Assembly: GCF_041206865.1 (NCBI RefSeq)
Contig: NZ_JBGEDP010000001.1
Span: 1,488,001 to 1,552,000, forward strand
DNA length: 64,000 nucleotides
Reading direction: 5' to 3'
Origin: Mycobacterium sp. HUMS_12744610
Lineage (GTDB): Bacteria; Actinomycetota; Actinomycetes; Mycobacteriales; Mycobacteriaceae
A model generated the notes under the pieces. It did not search any database and was not told the DNA's origin. It was given only the letters and a program-made list of their open reading frames with translations. The first letter of the stretch is position 1, and each line of letters begins with the position of its first letter. Below, piece by piece: positions 27,955 through 35,802 of this stretch. Made by a program: the position numbers and the translations under genes.

Positions 27955-29841
27955 CCTCAAATAAGCGTGTCGGCGTCGGCGGGTTCCCAGGATTCTTCGG
28001 GATGTCGTTTCCGGTCGGCGGTGGGCGGCTTTGTTGGGCGGTGACGGTTGTCATCGGGTGTGTGAGCGGTCCTGGATTGGCTGGATTATCGCTGCTGCGT
28101 GGGTTTGTCGGGTGTGTGGACATGCGGGGACGATGCGCGGTGTTTCGGTTCGGGCGAAGAGGGCGAGTGTCGTGGGCGGGCGCGGCAGGGCCCGAAGGTC
28201 GGTTCAGGGTGCAGACGTCAGCCAAAGCGAGTGCGTTCAATGGTGGTGTAGGCGCTGAGGAATCGGTCCAGGCTGGGGTGGTAGCCGATGATCCGCACGG
28301 TGATGGCGCGGGCGTGGCGGATGATCATGGCGGGGATGAGGATCGCCTGGGTGGTGAAGCGGCGGAACTCCATGGTGATCCACTCGCGGCGGTCGGCTTT
28401 GCGGTGCAGCATCATGGCGAACCAGGACTTGATGTTCCAGGCCAGGGCGGCGATGACCATGTAGGCCCAGTTGGATACCAGGTCATAGAGCGGCACCCGT
28501 AACGCGTTGACACCGTTTTTGAGCTGCTCGATGACGTTTTCCTGGTCGCAGCGGTCGTTGGCGCAGGCCACGACCTGTGCGGGGGTCAAGTCGGTGCGGG
28601 TGGTGATGTAGAAGAAGTAGCGGATCTCCTCGATGAGGGCCGCCTCGCCGCGGGACTTGCTGATGTTCTTGCGCAGCGCGATCACCCGGTAGGGTCGGCG
28701 GCATTTGCCGGGCTGGTAGCTGAACTCGGCGACGTGCTCGCAGGTGAGTTCCAGGTTGACGTAGCCGCGTTCGGCGACGATGCGCCGCTTGTGGTTGGGC
28801 TCGCGCCGGCGCCGCTGCCCAGTCCGCGCCGGCTCGGGGTCGGGCCGGCGCAGCGGTGTCCAGTCAGCCTCGGTCAGCGCCTCGGCGCGCGAGCGCAGCG
28901 CGGTGTTGCAGTCCATGCCGAACACGAAATCGACCCGCTGGGCCCAGTCGTCGAAGTGCGCGGTCAACGAGAAGTCGGTGTCCCCGCGCACACATACTCG
29001 CTGGGCGTGCGGGGCGACCAGGTCGATCGCCTTGTCGATCCAGGCCGCCGCGCCGGCGTGGCTGGGCGCGTTGCCCGGCCGGTTGACCAGGTAGAGCACC
29101 TCCTTGGTGTTGGCCAGCGACACGATCAGCGGCGCATACCCCCAGATGCCCTTATAGGACATATCCATTCCGGCCTTGTGCTGCCCGTAGGTGGGGGCGA
29201 TGGTGCCGTCGACGTCGAGGTAGGCGACCGGGCCGAGCAGCTCACGACCCCGGTGCGCCCACAGCTGCGGGCGCACCGCGTTGATCGCCTCCATCAACGT
29301 CGCCACGTCGGCCCGGCTGAACCGGCGACAGAAATCACCGGCCGTGGTCGGGTCCGGGATCAACTGCGCGCCCAAGGCGTTCATATAGGCGCTGTCGTGG
29401 CGCAGCCGCTCGATGTCTTCGAGCCGAGTGCCCCCGCACGCCACGTTGTAGGCCAGGTTGAGCACGTGGTCGGATTCGTGATAGGGCAGGTGCACCTTAA
29501 GCAACTGCAGGTCCTCGTCGATCCGCTCGACCAGCCCCAGCCGGGTCACCAGCCGGTGCAGCGCGGCGATGCCACCGAAAGCGGTGGCGTCGATGTTCGC
29601 ACCGACCTCATAGCGCACCACACCCGTGTTCAGCATCGGCGCGGGCTGCGCGCCCCAACTCCCCGCCCGCGCGTGCCGCGCCGCCACCCTACGCCGCCGC
29701 GCGGCGATGTTCCGCCTACTCTGCTTATGGGTTATCCTCTTCACCACAAAGGCCTTTCCTGCCGGGCTGCGTTGAGACCGCAAAACCCAACCAGGATAAG
29801 GCCTTTGCCAAATTCTCACCCGCCGACACGCTTACTGAAGG
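27955..29841 (-). mobile_element. IS1380-family insertion sequence (1887 bp)
   Basis: Terminal inverted repeats share TAAGCGTGTCGGCG (left end CCTCAAATAAGC, right end read inward CCTTCAGTAAGC). A duplication CCTAGC flanks it at 27949-27954 and 29842-29847. Removing element plus one copy rejoins EALA-AARHIDLQ of the host transposase. About 250 bases between the left end and the transposase stop hold no gene. Confidence 0.88.
28218..29747 (-). CDS. IS1380-family transposase
   Basis: 509 residues from the GTG at 29747 (MVKRITHKQSRRN), preceded by AGGAAAGG. The upstream open frame to 29819 lacks a ribosome site. DDE-type residues are in VAYLDVDGTI, CVRGDTDFS and DRCDQENVIEQLKNG, the last matching the IS1380 YREK-like region. 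The C-terminus is rich in aromatic residues (SNWAYMVIAALAWNIKSWFA). No frameshift is visible. Confidence 0.9.
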   Translation of the reverse strand: MVKRITHKQSRRNIAARRRRVAARHARAGSWGAQPAPMLNTGVVRYEVGANIDATAFGGIAALHRLVTRLGLVERIDEDLQLLKVHLPYHESDHVLNLAYNVACGGTRLEDIERLRHDSAYMNALGAQLIPDPTTAGDFCRRFSRADVATLMEAINAVRPQLWAHRGRELLGPVAYLDVDGTIAPTYGQHKAGMDMSYKGIWGYAPLIVSLANTKEVLYLVNRPGNAPSHAGAAAWIDKAIDLVAPHAQRVCVRGDTDFSLTAHFDDWAQRVDFVFGMDCNTALRSRAEALTEADWTPLRRPDPEPARTGQRRRREPNHKRRIVAERGYVNLELTCEHVAEFSYQPGKCRRPYRVIALRKNISKSRGEAALIEEIRYFFYITTRTDLTPAQVVACANDRCDQENVIEQLKNGVNALRVPLYDLVSNWAYMVIAALAWNIKSWFAMMLHRKADRREWITMEFRRFTTQAILIPAMIIRHARAITVRIIGYHPSLDRFLSAYTTIERTRFG

Positions 29842-29945
29842 CCTAGCCGCCGCCCGCCACATCGACCTGCAAGCATTACAACCGTCAATCAACTGATTGG
29901 CCAAGCGGAATCTGTCAACCTGAATGAGGCACCGTTGGGTGGTAT

Positions 29946-30968
29946 TTACTGAGTGGCCTCCTGGGTGTCGTCTGGTTTGTTGATCCATGAACCGCTGGGC
30001 AGTTTCGGCGGCTCGGGCGGCTTTCGCACGAACCGTTCTGGGTGTGCAGCGTAGGCGGTGTCGAGCACACCGGCGCGCTTGTCACGGATGATCGCGGCGG
30101 TGCCGTAGTGCACGTCGGCGGGAACGTGCAAACCCAGCCCGGTATGGCGATGTTCGTCGTTGTACCAGCCGAAGAAGACCTGGCAGTGCCGGCGGGCGGC
30201 CTCGATCGAGTTGAACCGGTCGGGGAAATCGGGCCGATACTTCAACGTCTTGAATTGCGCCTCGCTGAAGGGGCTGTCGTTGCTGACGTGCGGGCGCGAG
30301 TGCGACTGGGTGACACCGAGGTCGGCGAGCAGGAACGCCACCGGCTTGGAGGTCATCGAGGAGCCACGGTCGGCGTGGATGGTCAACCGGTCGCGCCCGA
30401 TGCCCTGCTTGGTGCAAGTCTGACGGATCAATACCTCAGCGAGCGCGGCACTTTCGCGACTGGCAACCATCCATCCGACCACGTAGCGAGAGAAGATGTC
30501 CAAGATCACGTACAGGTAGTACCAGCTCCACTTCGCCGGGCCGCGCAGCTTGGTGATATCCCAACTCCACACCTGGTTCGGTTCGAACGCGACCAGCTCG
30601 GGTTTTACCGTCGTTGGGTGGGTGGCCTGCCGGCGGCGCTCCCGGCTCTCGCCGGCTTGCCGCAGCAGCCGGTAGAAGGTCGAGATCGAGCCGAGGTAGC
30701 GGCCTTCGTCGAGCAGGGTGGCCCACACCTCGGCTGGCGAGGTGTCGACGAACCGCTCGCTGTGCAACTCATTGAGGATTGCGGCCCGCTCGGCGCCGGA
30801 CAACGCACGCGGCTGCACCCGGTCGGTGTGTGGGATCGGCGCCGGCCGCTGTGATGGCGGGCTTTGCCGGTGCCGGCGGTAGTAGCTGGCTCGGGCGACA
30901 CCGACGGCATCGCAGGCGTTGCGTACGCCGATCTTGGGCGCCAGCTCGACGATCGCTGCGTCGCTCAC
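29946..30968 (-). CDS. IS3-family transposase OrfB (integrase core)
   Basis: 340 residues. A helical N-terminal segment is followed by the rve catalytic core: first aspartate in VWSWDITKLRG, second in TIHADRGSSMTS, glutamate in FSEAQFKTLKYRPDFP, then the FGWYNDEHRHTGLG signature. The GTG at 30968 overlaps the orfA stop by four bases (GTGA), suggesting coupled translation in place of the fused frameshift product of other IS3 elements. Intact. Confidence 0.9.
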   Translation of the reverse strand: MSDAAIVELAPKIGVRNACDAVGVARASYYRRHRQSPPSQRPAPIPHTDRVQPRALSGAERAAILNELHSERFVDTSPAEVWATLLDEGRYLGSISTFYRLLRQAGESRERRRQATHPTTVKPELVAFEPNQVWSWDITKLRGPAKWSWYYLYVILDIFSRYVVGWMVASRESAALAEVLIRQTCTKQGIGRDRLTIHADRGSSMTSKPVAFLLADLGVTQSHSRPHVSNDSPFSEAQFKTLKYRPDFPDRFNSIEAARRHCQVFFGWYNDEHRHTGLGLHVPADVHYGTAAIIRDKRAGVLDTAYAAHPERFVRKPPEPPKLPSGSWINKPDDTQEATQ

Positions 30969-31438
30969 TTCATCGACCCGTTCTCGGGCTCCGCGCTCTC
31001 GGAGAGCGTCTCCAAGAGCGCGTGCAGTTTTGCCTGGACATCCACCACGAAGCGGGTCTTGGCCAGCTCCTGCTCCAGTTGGTGTTTCTCGGCCTCCAAC
31101 CGGGCGATCCGTTCGGCCTGTGGGTCGCGTCGCTTGCGTCCACGCGGGGCGGCCAGCGCCGCCAGCGCGCCGGCGTCACGGGCCCGCCGCCACTCCACGA
31201 TGTGGCTGGAGTACAAACCCTCGCGGCGCAGTGCACCCTTCTCACCTTCAGGGGCGGCCTCGTAGGCCGCCAAGATCTCAAGCTTGTACTGCGCCGTGAA
31301 CGTTCGCCGCCGGGCCCGCTCGGGCACCTGCGGATCGGGACGTTGCGTCTCAGCGTCGGACACCCGACTAGGATCTTCGATCCCGGTCGCTCGCACCAAC
31401 GTGGTCACCTTGCTTGTCATCTCGGGGAAGCTCTCCAT
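30965..31438 (-). CDS. IS3-family OrfA (DNA-binding protein)
   Basis: 157 residues. A helix-turn-helix region (FTAQYKLEILAAYEAAPEGE and GLYSSHIVEWRRARD) is followed by a leucine-zipper-like coiled coil (AERIARLEAEKHQLEQELAK), the usual OrfA layout. It probably binds the inverted repeats and dimerises with OrfB. Starts inside the right inverted repeat region at 31438. Confidence 0.85.
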   Translation of the reverse strand: MESFPEMTSKVTTLVRATGIEDPSRVSDAETQRPDPQVPERARRRTFTAQYKLEILAAYEAAPEGEKGALRREGLYSSHIVEWRRARDAGALAALAAPRGRKRRDPQAERIARLEAEKHQLEQELAKTRFVVDVQAKLHALLETLSESAEPENGSMK

Positions 31439-31577
31439 CCCCGCCCTCGAGTCACTGATTGTCAGGGGACGGGTGCCTCACCCAAGGTTGACAGAGAGGG
31501 AAGGCGAAGTAGTGCAAGCCTCCTACGCGCTCACTGTGTGTGAGGCACCAGCGACCGCTTCGCACTCACTCTTACTG

Positions 31578-31619
31578 TAAAAACCGTCCAGTGTCGGTTC
31601 GAGCCCGACTGGGGGCACG
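31578..31619. repeat. Island-end direct repeat, partial tRNA-Leu copy
   Basis: Displaced 3' half of tRNA-Leu (anticodon loop to acceptor end), 39 of 42 bases identical to 20155-20196. It lacks the 5' half and is not a functional tRNA. It marks the right junction of the island. Confidence 0.75.
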
Positions 31620-31677
31620 GCGGGGTTCTCAGGGGTGAAGCTCTGCCCAGCATGGCCGAGCTCACCGGTCCCACGCC

Positions 31678-31707
31678 TTGCGCATTGATTCGATAAACTG
31701 TTATATA
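31678..31707 (+). promoter_or_regulatory. Probable arsR promoter, leaderless
   Basis: TTGCGC (31678-31683) and TATATA (31702-31707) are separated by 18 bases, close to vegetative hexamers. Transcription would begin at or next to the arsR ATG (31713), giving a leaderless mRNA, and no ribosome site is present. The AT-rich palindromic stretch around it is the natural place for ArsR binding. Confidence 0.45.
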
Positions 31708-31712
31708 GAAAT

Positions 31713-32078
31713 ATGTCAAATCAAGCGATTGGCTGCTGCCCCGCGCTGGGGGCGGCGGCCCTCGAGGAGTCAGACGCGGGCCGGTTGGCGGCGATGTTCA
31801 AGGCGCTCGGCGACCCGGTCCGACTCCGCCTGCTGAGCCTGATCGCCAGCCACCCCGGCGGTGAAGCCTGCGTCTGCGAGATCTCGACGACCTTCGACCT
31901 CTCCCAGCCCACGATCTCCCACCACCTCAAACTGCTGCGCACGGCCGGACTGCTCGACTGTGAGCGGCGCGGCACCTGGGTCTACTACCGAGTGATTCCC
32001 GCAGCGCTGCAGCAGCTTTCGTCCGTCCTGTGTCTCGACGAGCAGCCGGCGGCGACCGCGGCGAGGTGCGAGCCATGA
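31713..32078 (+). CDS. arsR: ArsR-family arsenite-responsive repressor
   Basis: 121-residue winged-helix repressor. The metalloid-binding motif GEACVCEIST (CxC in helix 3) marks the arsenite-sensing class. The DNA-recognition helix region is LSQPTISHHLKLLRTAGL. Extra cysteines occur at the N-terminus (IGCCPAL) and C-terminus. It should release operator DNA on binding As(III) and derepress the downstream pump, reductase and cadI genes. The stop overlaps the next ATG (ATGA), which ties it to the operon. Confidence 0.92.
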   Translation: MSNQAIGCCPALGAAALEESDAGRLAAMFKALGDPVRLRLLSLIASHPGGEACVCEISTTFDLSQPTISHHLKLLRTAGLLDCERRGTWVYYRVIPAALQQLSSVLCLDEQPAATAARCEP

Positions 32079-33178
32079 CCGATGGCACGACATCGGTGTC
32101 CACCCCCGCCCCGGTGGTGACCCGGCTCTCGACGCTGGACCGGTTCCTGCCGATCTGGATCGGGGTGGCGATGGTCGCCGGTCTGCTGCTGGGCCGCCTC
32201 GTTCCCCGCCTCGGACCGGCATTGAGTTCCGTTGAGGTCCAGGGCATCTCACTGCCGATCGCAATCGGCCTGCTGGTCATGATGTACCCCGTGCTGGCCA
32301 AGGTCCGCTACGACCGGCTCGACGAGGTCACCGGCGACCGCAAGATGATGGTGTCCTCGCTGGTGCTCAACTGGCTCGTCGGGCCGGCCGTGATGTTCGC
32401 GCTGGCCTGGCTGCTGCTGCCGGACCTGCCCGAGTACCGCACCGGGCTGATCATCGTCGGGCTGGCCCGCTGCATCGCCATGGTCATCATCTGGAACGAC
32501 CTGGCCTGCGGAGACCGCGAAGCCGCGGCCGTGCTCGTCGCGCTGAACTCGTTGTTCCAGGTGGCCATGTTCGCCGCGCTCGGCTGGTTCTACCTGTCGG
32601 TGCTGCCCGGCTGGCTGCACCTGCCGCAGACCGGCATCGCCGTCTCCCCGTGGCACATCGCCGAATCCGTGCTCGTATTCCTCGGTATCCCGCTGCTGGC
32701 CGGATACCTCTCGCGCCGCCTGGGCGAACGGGCCAGGGGCCGTACCTGGTACGAGTCGACGTTCCTGCCCCGCATCGGGCCGTGGGCCCTGTACGGGCTG
32801 CTGTTCACCATCGTGATCCTGTTCGCCCTGCAGGGCCACCAGATCACCTCGCGGCCATGGGATGTCGCACGCATCGCGCTGCCGCTGCTGGCCTACTTCG
32901 CGATCATGTGGGCCGGCGGGTACACCCTCGGGTTCCTGCTGCGGCTCGGCTACGCGCGCACCACCACGCTGGCCTTCACCGCGGCCGGCAACAACTTCGA
33001 ACTGGCCATCGCGGTGGCGATCGCGACCTACGGCGCGGCCTCGGGGCAGGCCCTGGCCGGGGTCGTCGGACCGCTGATCGAGGTGCCCGTGCTGGTCGGC
33101 CTTGTGTACGTGTCCCTGGCGCTGCGTCCCCGGCTGTTCCCGGGCGCGTCGACGGGAGGCCCGGCCGTTGGCCGCTAA
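32075..33178 (+). CDS. arsB: ACR3-family arsenite efflux permease
   Basis: 367 residues with ten predicted membrane helices of the bile/arsenite/riboflavin transporter superfamily. The ACR3 signature GLARCIAMVIIWNDLACGD in helix 4 includes the cysteine needed for arsenite transport, and TLAFTAAGNNFELAIAVA is the conserved helix 9 segment. It exports As(III) using the proton gradient. The start is the ATG at 32075 overlapping the arsR stop. The gene is often named acr3 or arsB. Confidence 0.93.
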   Translation: MTDGTTSVSTPAPVVTRLSTLDRFLPIWIGVAMVAGLLLGRLVPRLGPALSSVEVQGISLPIAIGLLVMMYPVLAKVRYDRLDEVTGDRKMMVSSLVLNWLVGPAVMFALAWLLLPDLPEYRTGLIIVGLARCIAMVIIWNDLACGDREAAAVLVALNSLFQVAMFAALGWFYLSVLPGWLHLPQTGIAVSPWHIAESVLVFLGIPLLAGYLSRRLGERARGRTWYESTFLPRIGPWALYGLLFTIVILFALQGHQITSRPWDVARIALPLLAYFAIMWAGGYTLGFLLRLGYARTTTLAFTAAGNNFELAIAVAIATYGAASGQALAGVVGPLIEVPVLVGLVYVSLALRPRLFPGASTGGPAVGR

Positions 33179-33599
33179 ACCCAGCGTGCTGTTCGTCTGC
33201 GTCCACAACGCCGGGCGGTCACAGATGGCCGCCGCGCTGCTGCGCAGCATGGCCGGGGACCGTATCGAAGTGCGTTCCGCCGGAAGCGAACCCGCGAATC
33301 AGGTCAACCCCGTCGCCGTCGCGGCCATGGCCGAGCTCGGCATCGACATCGCCGCCGCGAACCCCAGGGTCCTCACCCCTGACGCGGTTCAGACCAGCGA
33401 CGTCGTGATCACCATGGGCTGCGGTGATGCTTGCCCGTATTTCCCCGGTGTGTCCTATCGCGACTGGAAACTGCCCGATCCTGCCGGTCAGCCCCTGTCG
33501 ACGGTGCGGGCCATCCGCGACGACATCGCCGAGCGGGTCCGGTTGTTGGTGGCCGAGCTCCTGGGGTCCGCAGACACGACGCAACCCGGTCGCCCCTGA
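33168..33599 (+). CDS. arsC: Arsenate reductase (LMW-phosphatase fold)
   Basis: 143 residues. The phosphate-binding loop CVHNAGRS near the N-terminus gives the nucleophilic cysteine of the CX5R class. Additional cysteines occur in MGCGDACPYFPG, and the acid residue is in DWKLPDPAG. It reduces As(V) to As(III), which the ACR3 pump exports; in actinobacteria such enzymes use mycothiol and mycoredoxin or thioredoxin. The start is taken at the TTG at 33168, preceded by GGGAGG and overlapping the end of the pump gene by 11 bases. In M. tuberculosis the related pump and reductase are fused; here they are separate. Confidence 0.88.
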   Translation: MAAKPSVLFVCVHNAGRSQMAAALLRSMAGDRIEVRSAGSEPANQVNPVAVAAMAELGIDIAAANPRVLTPDAVQTSDVVITMGCGDACPYFPGVSYRDWKLPDPAGQPLSTVRAIRDDIAERVRLLVAELLGSADTTQPGRP

Positions 33600-33612
33600 G
33601 AAAGGAACAACG

Positions 33613-34056
33613 ATGTCGCGCATGCAACTGGCCCTCAACGTCGACGACCTTGACGAGGCAATCACGTTCTACTCCAAGCTGTTCAACACCGAACCGGCCA
33701 AGGTCAAACCCGGCTACGCCAACTTCGCCGTCGCCGAACCTCCCCTGAAGCTGGTGCTGATCGAGAACCCGGGCCATGGCGGCACCATCAACCACCTCGG
33801 CGTCGAGGTCGAATCCAGCGGCGAGGTCCACGACGAGATCGCCCGGCTCGCGGCTGAGGGGATGATCCCCGAGGAGCAGATCGCCACGACCTGTTGCTAT
33901 GCCCTGCAAGACAAGGCCTGGGTGACCGGACCGGCCGGCGAGCGGTGGGAGGTCTACACCGTCCTGTCCGACTCGCAGACCTTCGGTGCCGGCTGCGATG
34001 ACACCGGCGACGGGGTCTCCGACGGTGTTGCGGCCGATACTGCCTCCTGTTGCTGA
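33613..34056 (+). CDS. cadI: CadI/ArsI-type vicinal-oxygen-chelate protein
   Basis: 147 residues of the glyoxalase/bleomycin-resistance fold. It opens MSRMQLALNVDDLDEAITFY, near-identical to M. tuberculosis cadmium-induced CadI. The vicinal cysteines of IATTCCYALQDKAWVTGP match those binding trivalent arsenicals in ArsI C-As lyase. The metal-binding His near residue 5 of ArsI is Gln here, as in CadI, so lyase activity is doubtful. The C-terminus ends in another Cys pair (TASCC). It is the last gene of the ars operon, 13 bases after arsC with ribosome site AAAGGA. Confidence 0.88.
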   Translation: MSRMQLALNVDDLDEAITFYSKLFNTEPAKVKPGYANFAVAEPPLKLVLIENPGHGGTINHLGVEVESSGEVHDEIARLAAEGMIPEEQIATTCCYALQDKAWVTGPAGERWEVYTVLSDSQTFGAGCDDTGDGVSDGVAADTASCC

Positions 34057-34234
34057 GCGGTAATCGCCAAGACGAGGGCGTTCTCCTGGCGCCTCGGTCG
34101 GCTGCGCGACAGCGCAGACCTCCTTCTGCGAGACTGGGAGCCGGGCCGGTCCAGCGTCGAAGGAGAACTAGGGTGCTCGCGCGTCTTCGCGGCAGGGACG
34201 ACCACCATCCACACCGACCAGTTGGCGGGCCGCG

Positions 34235-35569
34235 ATGACCGCGCCGACGGCAGGTCCCGACCCGCCCGACGATTCGATGCGGGGTTCTCTGCTCATCTGT
34301 GTGACGGCGACCGTTGCGGGCGTGGCCATCGGTTTCGTCGGCGGCGCCTTCCGCTGGTGCCTGCAGGCCGCCGACCAGTTGCGCGTCGACTTCGTGGACT
34401 GGGCGCACCGGCTGCCCGGGCCGGGCTGGCTGGTCCCCCTCGCCGCGGCGGCGGCCGGCGCCACCCTGGCCGCCCTGGTCGTGCGATGGGAGCCCCTGGC
34501 CGCCGGCAGCGGGATCCAGCATGTCGAGGCGGTCTTCCGGGGTGACGCCCGGCCACCGCTGATCCGCCTGCTTCCGGCGAAGTTCATCGGGGGCGTGTTG
34601 AGCATCGGGTCGGGGCTGGTGTTGGGCCGCGAGGGCCCGACGGTGCACATGGGTGCGGCGATCGGCGCCGAGGCGGCGCGGCGCGTCCGGCTGCCCGACT
34701 CCGAGGTCAGGATGATGCAGACGGCGTTGGGCGGCGCCGGCCTCGCGGTCGCCTTCAACGCACCGATCGGTGGCACCCTGTTCACCCTCGAAGAGGTGAC
34801 GAAGTCGTTCCGGGTGAAGACCGTGCTGGCGACTCTCTTCGCCGCCGCCGCGGCCGTCGGTTGCGCCCGGCTCGTCCTGGGGAACTACCCGGACTTTGAC
34901 GTCGAACGCATCGGGCCCCCAGAGCTGCGGTGGCTTCCGTTGTTCGTCGTATTCGGCCTGTTCACCGGATGGCTTGGTGCCGCCTACAACCGGTTGGTGC
35001 TGTGGTTCATCGACCACGTGGCTGCGCTGGGCCGGGTACCGGCTCCCGCGAAGGCGGCCCTGGTCGGTGCGGTCATCGGGCTGGCGATGTTCGTCTACCC
35101 CCGCGCTGTCGGCGGCGGCGACCCCGTGAGCCAACTGATCCTCGGCGGGCACCGCTTCGCCCTGTCCGTCGTCATCGGCTACCTCGTGGTGCGGTTCTTC
35201 GCGGGTCCCCTGTCATACTCGGCCGGCGTGCCGGGCGGGCTGTTCGCGCCGCTACTGGCGGTGGGTGCGCTGTGGGGACTGTTGTTCGTGGGGGTCTTCA
35301 ACCTCGTGTGGCCGACGGACGCGACGTCGCTGGCGGTTCCGATGGCGCTGGTGGGGATGACGGCGTTCTTCGGGGCAACCGTCCGGGCGCCCGTCACCGG
35401 GATGGTCATCGTCGTCGAGATGACGGCCACCACGGAGGTGATCGTGCCCATGCTGGCCGCGACCGCCGCGGCGGTGCTGGCCGCGTACCTGGTGGCGTCG
35501 CCGCCGATCTATGACAGCCTGCGCGAGCGGATGGCCGTCGAGGCCGCTGTGGAAGACGAATCGGCCTAA
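34235..35569 (+). CDS. ClC-family chloride channel or antiporter
   Basis: 444 residues, about ten membrane helices. The ion-pathway motifs are GSGIQHV, GREGPTVHMGAAIG with the gating glutamate, and GVPGGLFAPLL. The gating glutamate favours a H+/Cl- exchanger over a passive channel; fluoride-type ClC motifs are not seen. It follows the ars operon after a 178-bp gap and may be separately transcribed. It lacks cytoplasmic CBS domains. Confidence 0.9.
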   Translation: MTAPTAGPDPPDDSMRGSLLICVTATVAGVAIGFVGGAFRWCLQAADQLRVDFVDWAHRLPGPGWLVPLAAAAAGATLAALVVRWEPLAAGSGIQHVEAVFRGDARPPLIRLLPAKFIGGVLSIGSGLVLGREGPTVHMGAAIGAEAARRVRLPDSEVRMMQTALGGAGLAVAFNAPIGGTLFTLEEVTKSFRVKTVLATLFAAAAAVGCARLVLGNYPDFDVERIGPPELRWLPLFVVFGLFTGWLGAAYNRLVLWFIDHVAALGRVPAPAKAALVGAVIGLAMFVYPRAVGGGDPVSQLILGGHRFALSVVIGYLVVRFFAGPLSYSAGVPGGLFAPLLAVGALWGLLFVGVFNLVWPTDATSLAVPMALVGMTAFFGATVRAPVTGMVIVVEMTATTEVIVPMLAATAAAVLAAYLVASPPIYDSLRERMAVEAAVEDESA

Positions 35570-35763
35570 GATGCCCGTTCGGTCCAGCCCAGCCGGCGGC
35601 TGATGCTGTCGGCGGCGGCGATCGTGCGCTGCGCGACCTCGGCGAAGGCGGCGGCTTCCGGCCGACGGCGTGCGCCGGGCAGGCCTGGCCGATCCAGGTC
35701 TGCAGCGCGATCGGGGCCTGTGTCGGAGCCGGCGGGGGCATCTCCGTTGTCGCCACTCGCCAT
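35566..35763 (-). CDS. Small hypothetical protein
   Basis: Possible 65-residue protein starting MASGDNGDAPAGSDTG, convergent with the ClC gene and overlapping its stop by four bases. The second half (AAAFAEVAQRTIAAADSIS) reads like an amphipathic helix. No ribosome site is obvious and no domain is recognised; it could be non-coding. Confidence 0.3.
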   Translation of the reverse strand: MASGDNGDAPAGSDTGPDRAADLDRPGLPGARRRPEAAAFAEVAQRTIAAADSISRRLGWTERAS

Positions 35764-35802
35764 GATGATCGCGCTTATACCGCTGTTCAGGGACCGACCC
35801 GC

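Larger units (their letters stand above)
25424..29896 (+). pseudogene. Decayed integrase-type (DDE) transposase split by two insertions
   Basis: Pieces of one gene can be followed in order: MAARRQVTNKLHGQYRKASK at 25424, then frameshifted segments to 25870, then EADTVAHCGPSLIGEFART up to 25951, resuming at 27378 as IGWTEKYSIRNNASKW to 27954, and finally AAARHIDLQALQPSIN ending at 29896. DDE residues are visible in EADT, FDSDCGGEF and HVESKN, as in rve-domain transposases. An IS256-family element separates pieces at 25952-27369 and an IS1380-family element at 27955-29841. Frameshifts before 25870 lie outside the insertions, so the gene carries point damage as well. Confidence 0.8.
29911..31495 (-). 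mobile_element. IS3-family insertion sequence (about 1.58 kb)
   Basis: Inverted repeats TCTGTCAACC followed by TGAGGCACC occur at 29911 and, inverted, at the right end (31466-31495). They enclose orfA and orfB. The exact outer boundary is uncertain by a few bases and no 3-bp target duplication is evident. The left end lies only 14 bases after the stop of the decayed host transposase. Confidence 0.75.
20121..31619. mobile_element. Genomic island integrated at tRNA-Leu
   Basis: The 42 bases at 20155-20196 (anticodon loop to the end of the tRNA-Leu gene) recur at 31578-31619 with three mismatches. This is the footprint of integration into a tRNA 3' end. The 11.4 kb between carries genes of visibly lower GC and five IS-related sequences. 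No integrase gene is seen, so the island is presumably immobile now. M. tuberculosis also carries foreign DNA and integrase remnants beyond leuX. Confidence 0.7.

Noticed and set aside
31578..31619. Second tRNA-Leu gene
   Set aside because: Only the 3' half is present; the acceptor 5' strand and D-arm are missing, so it is an attachment-site copy.
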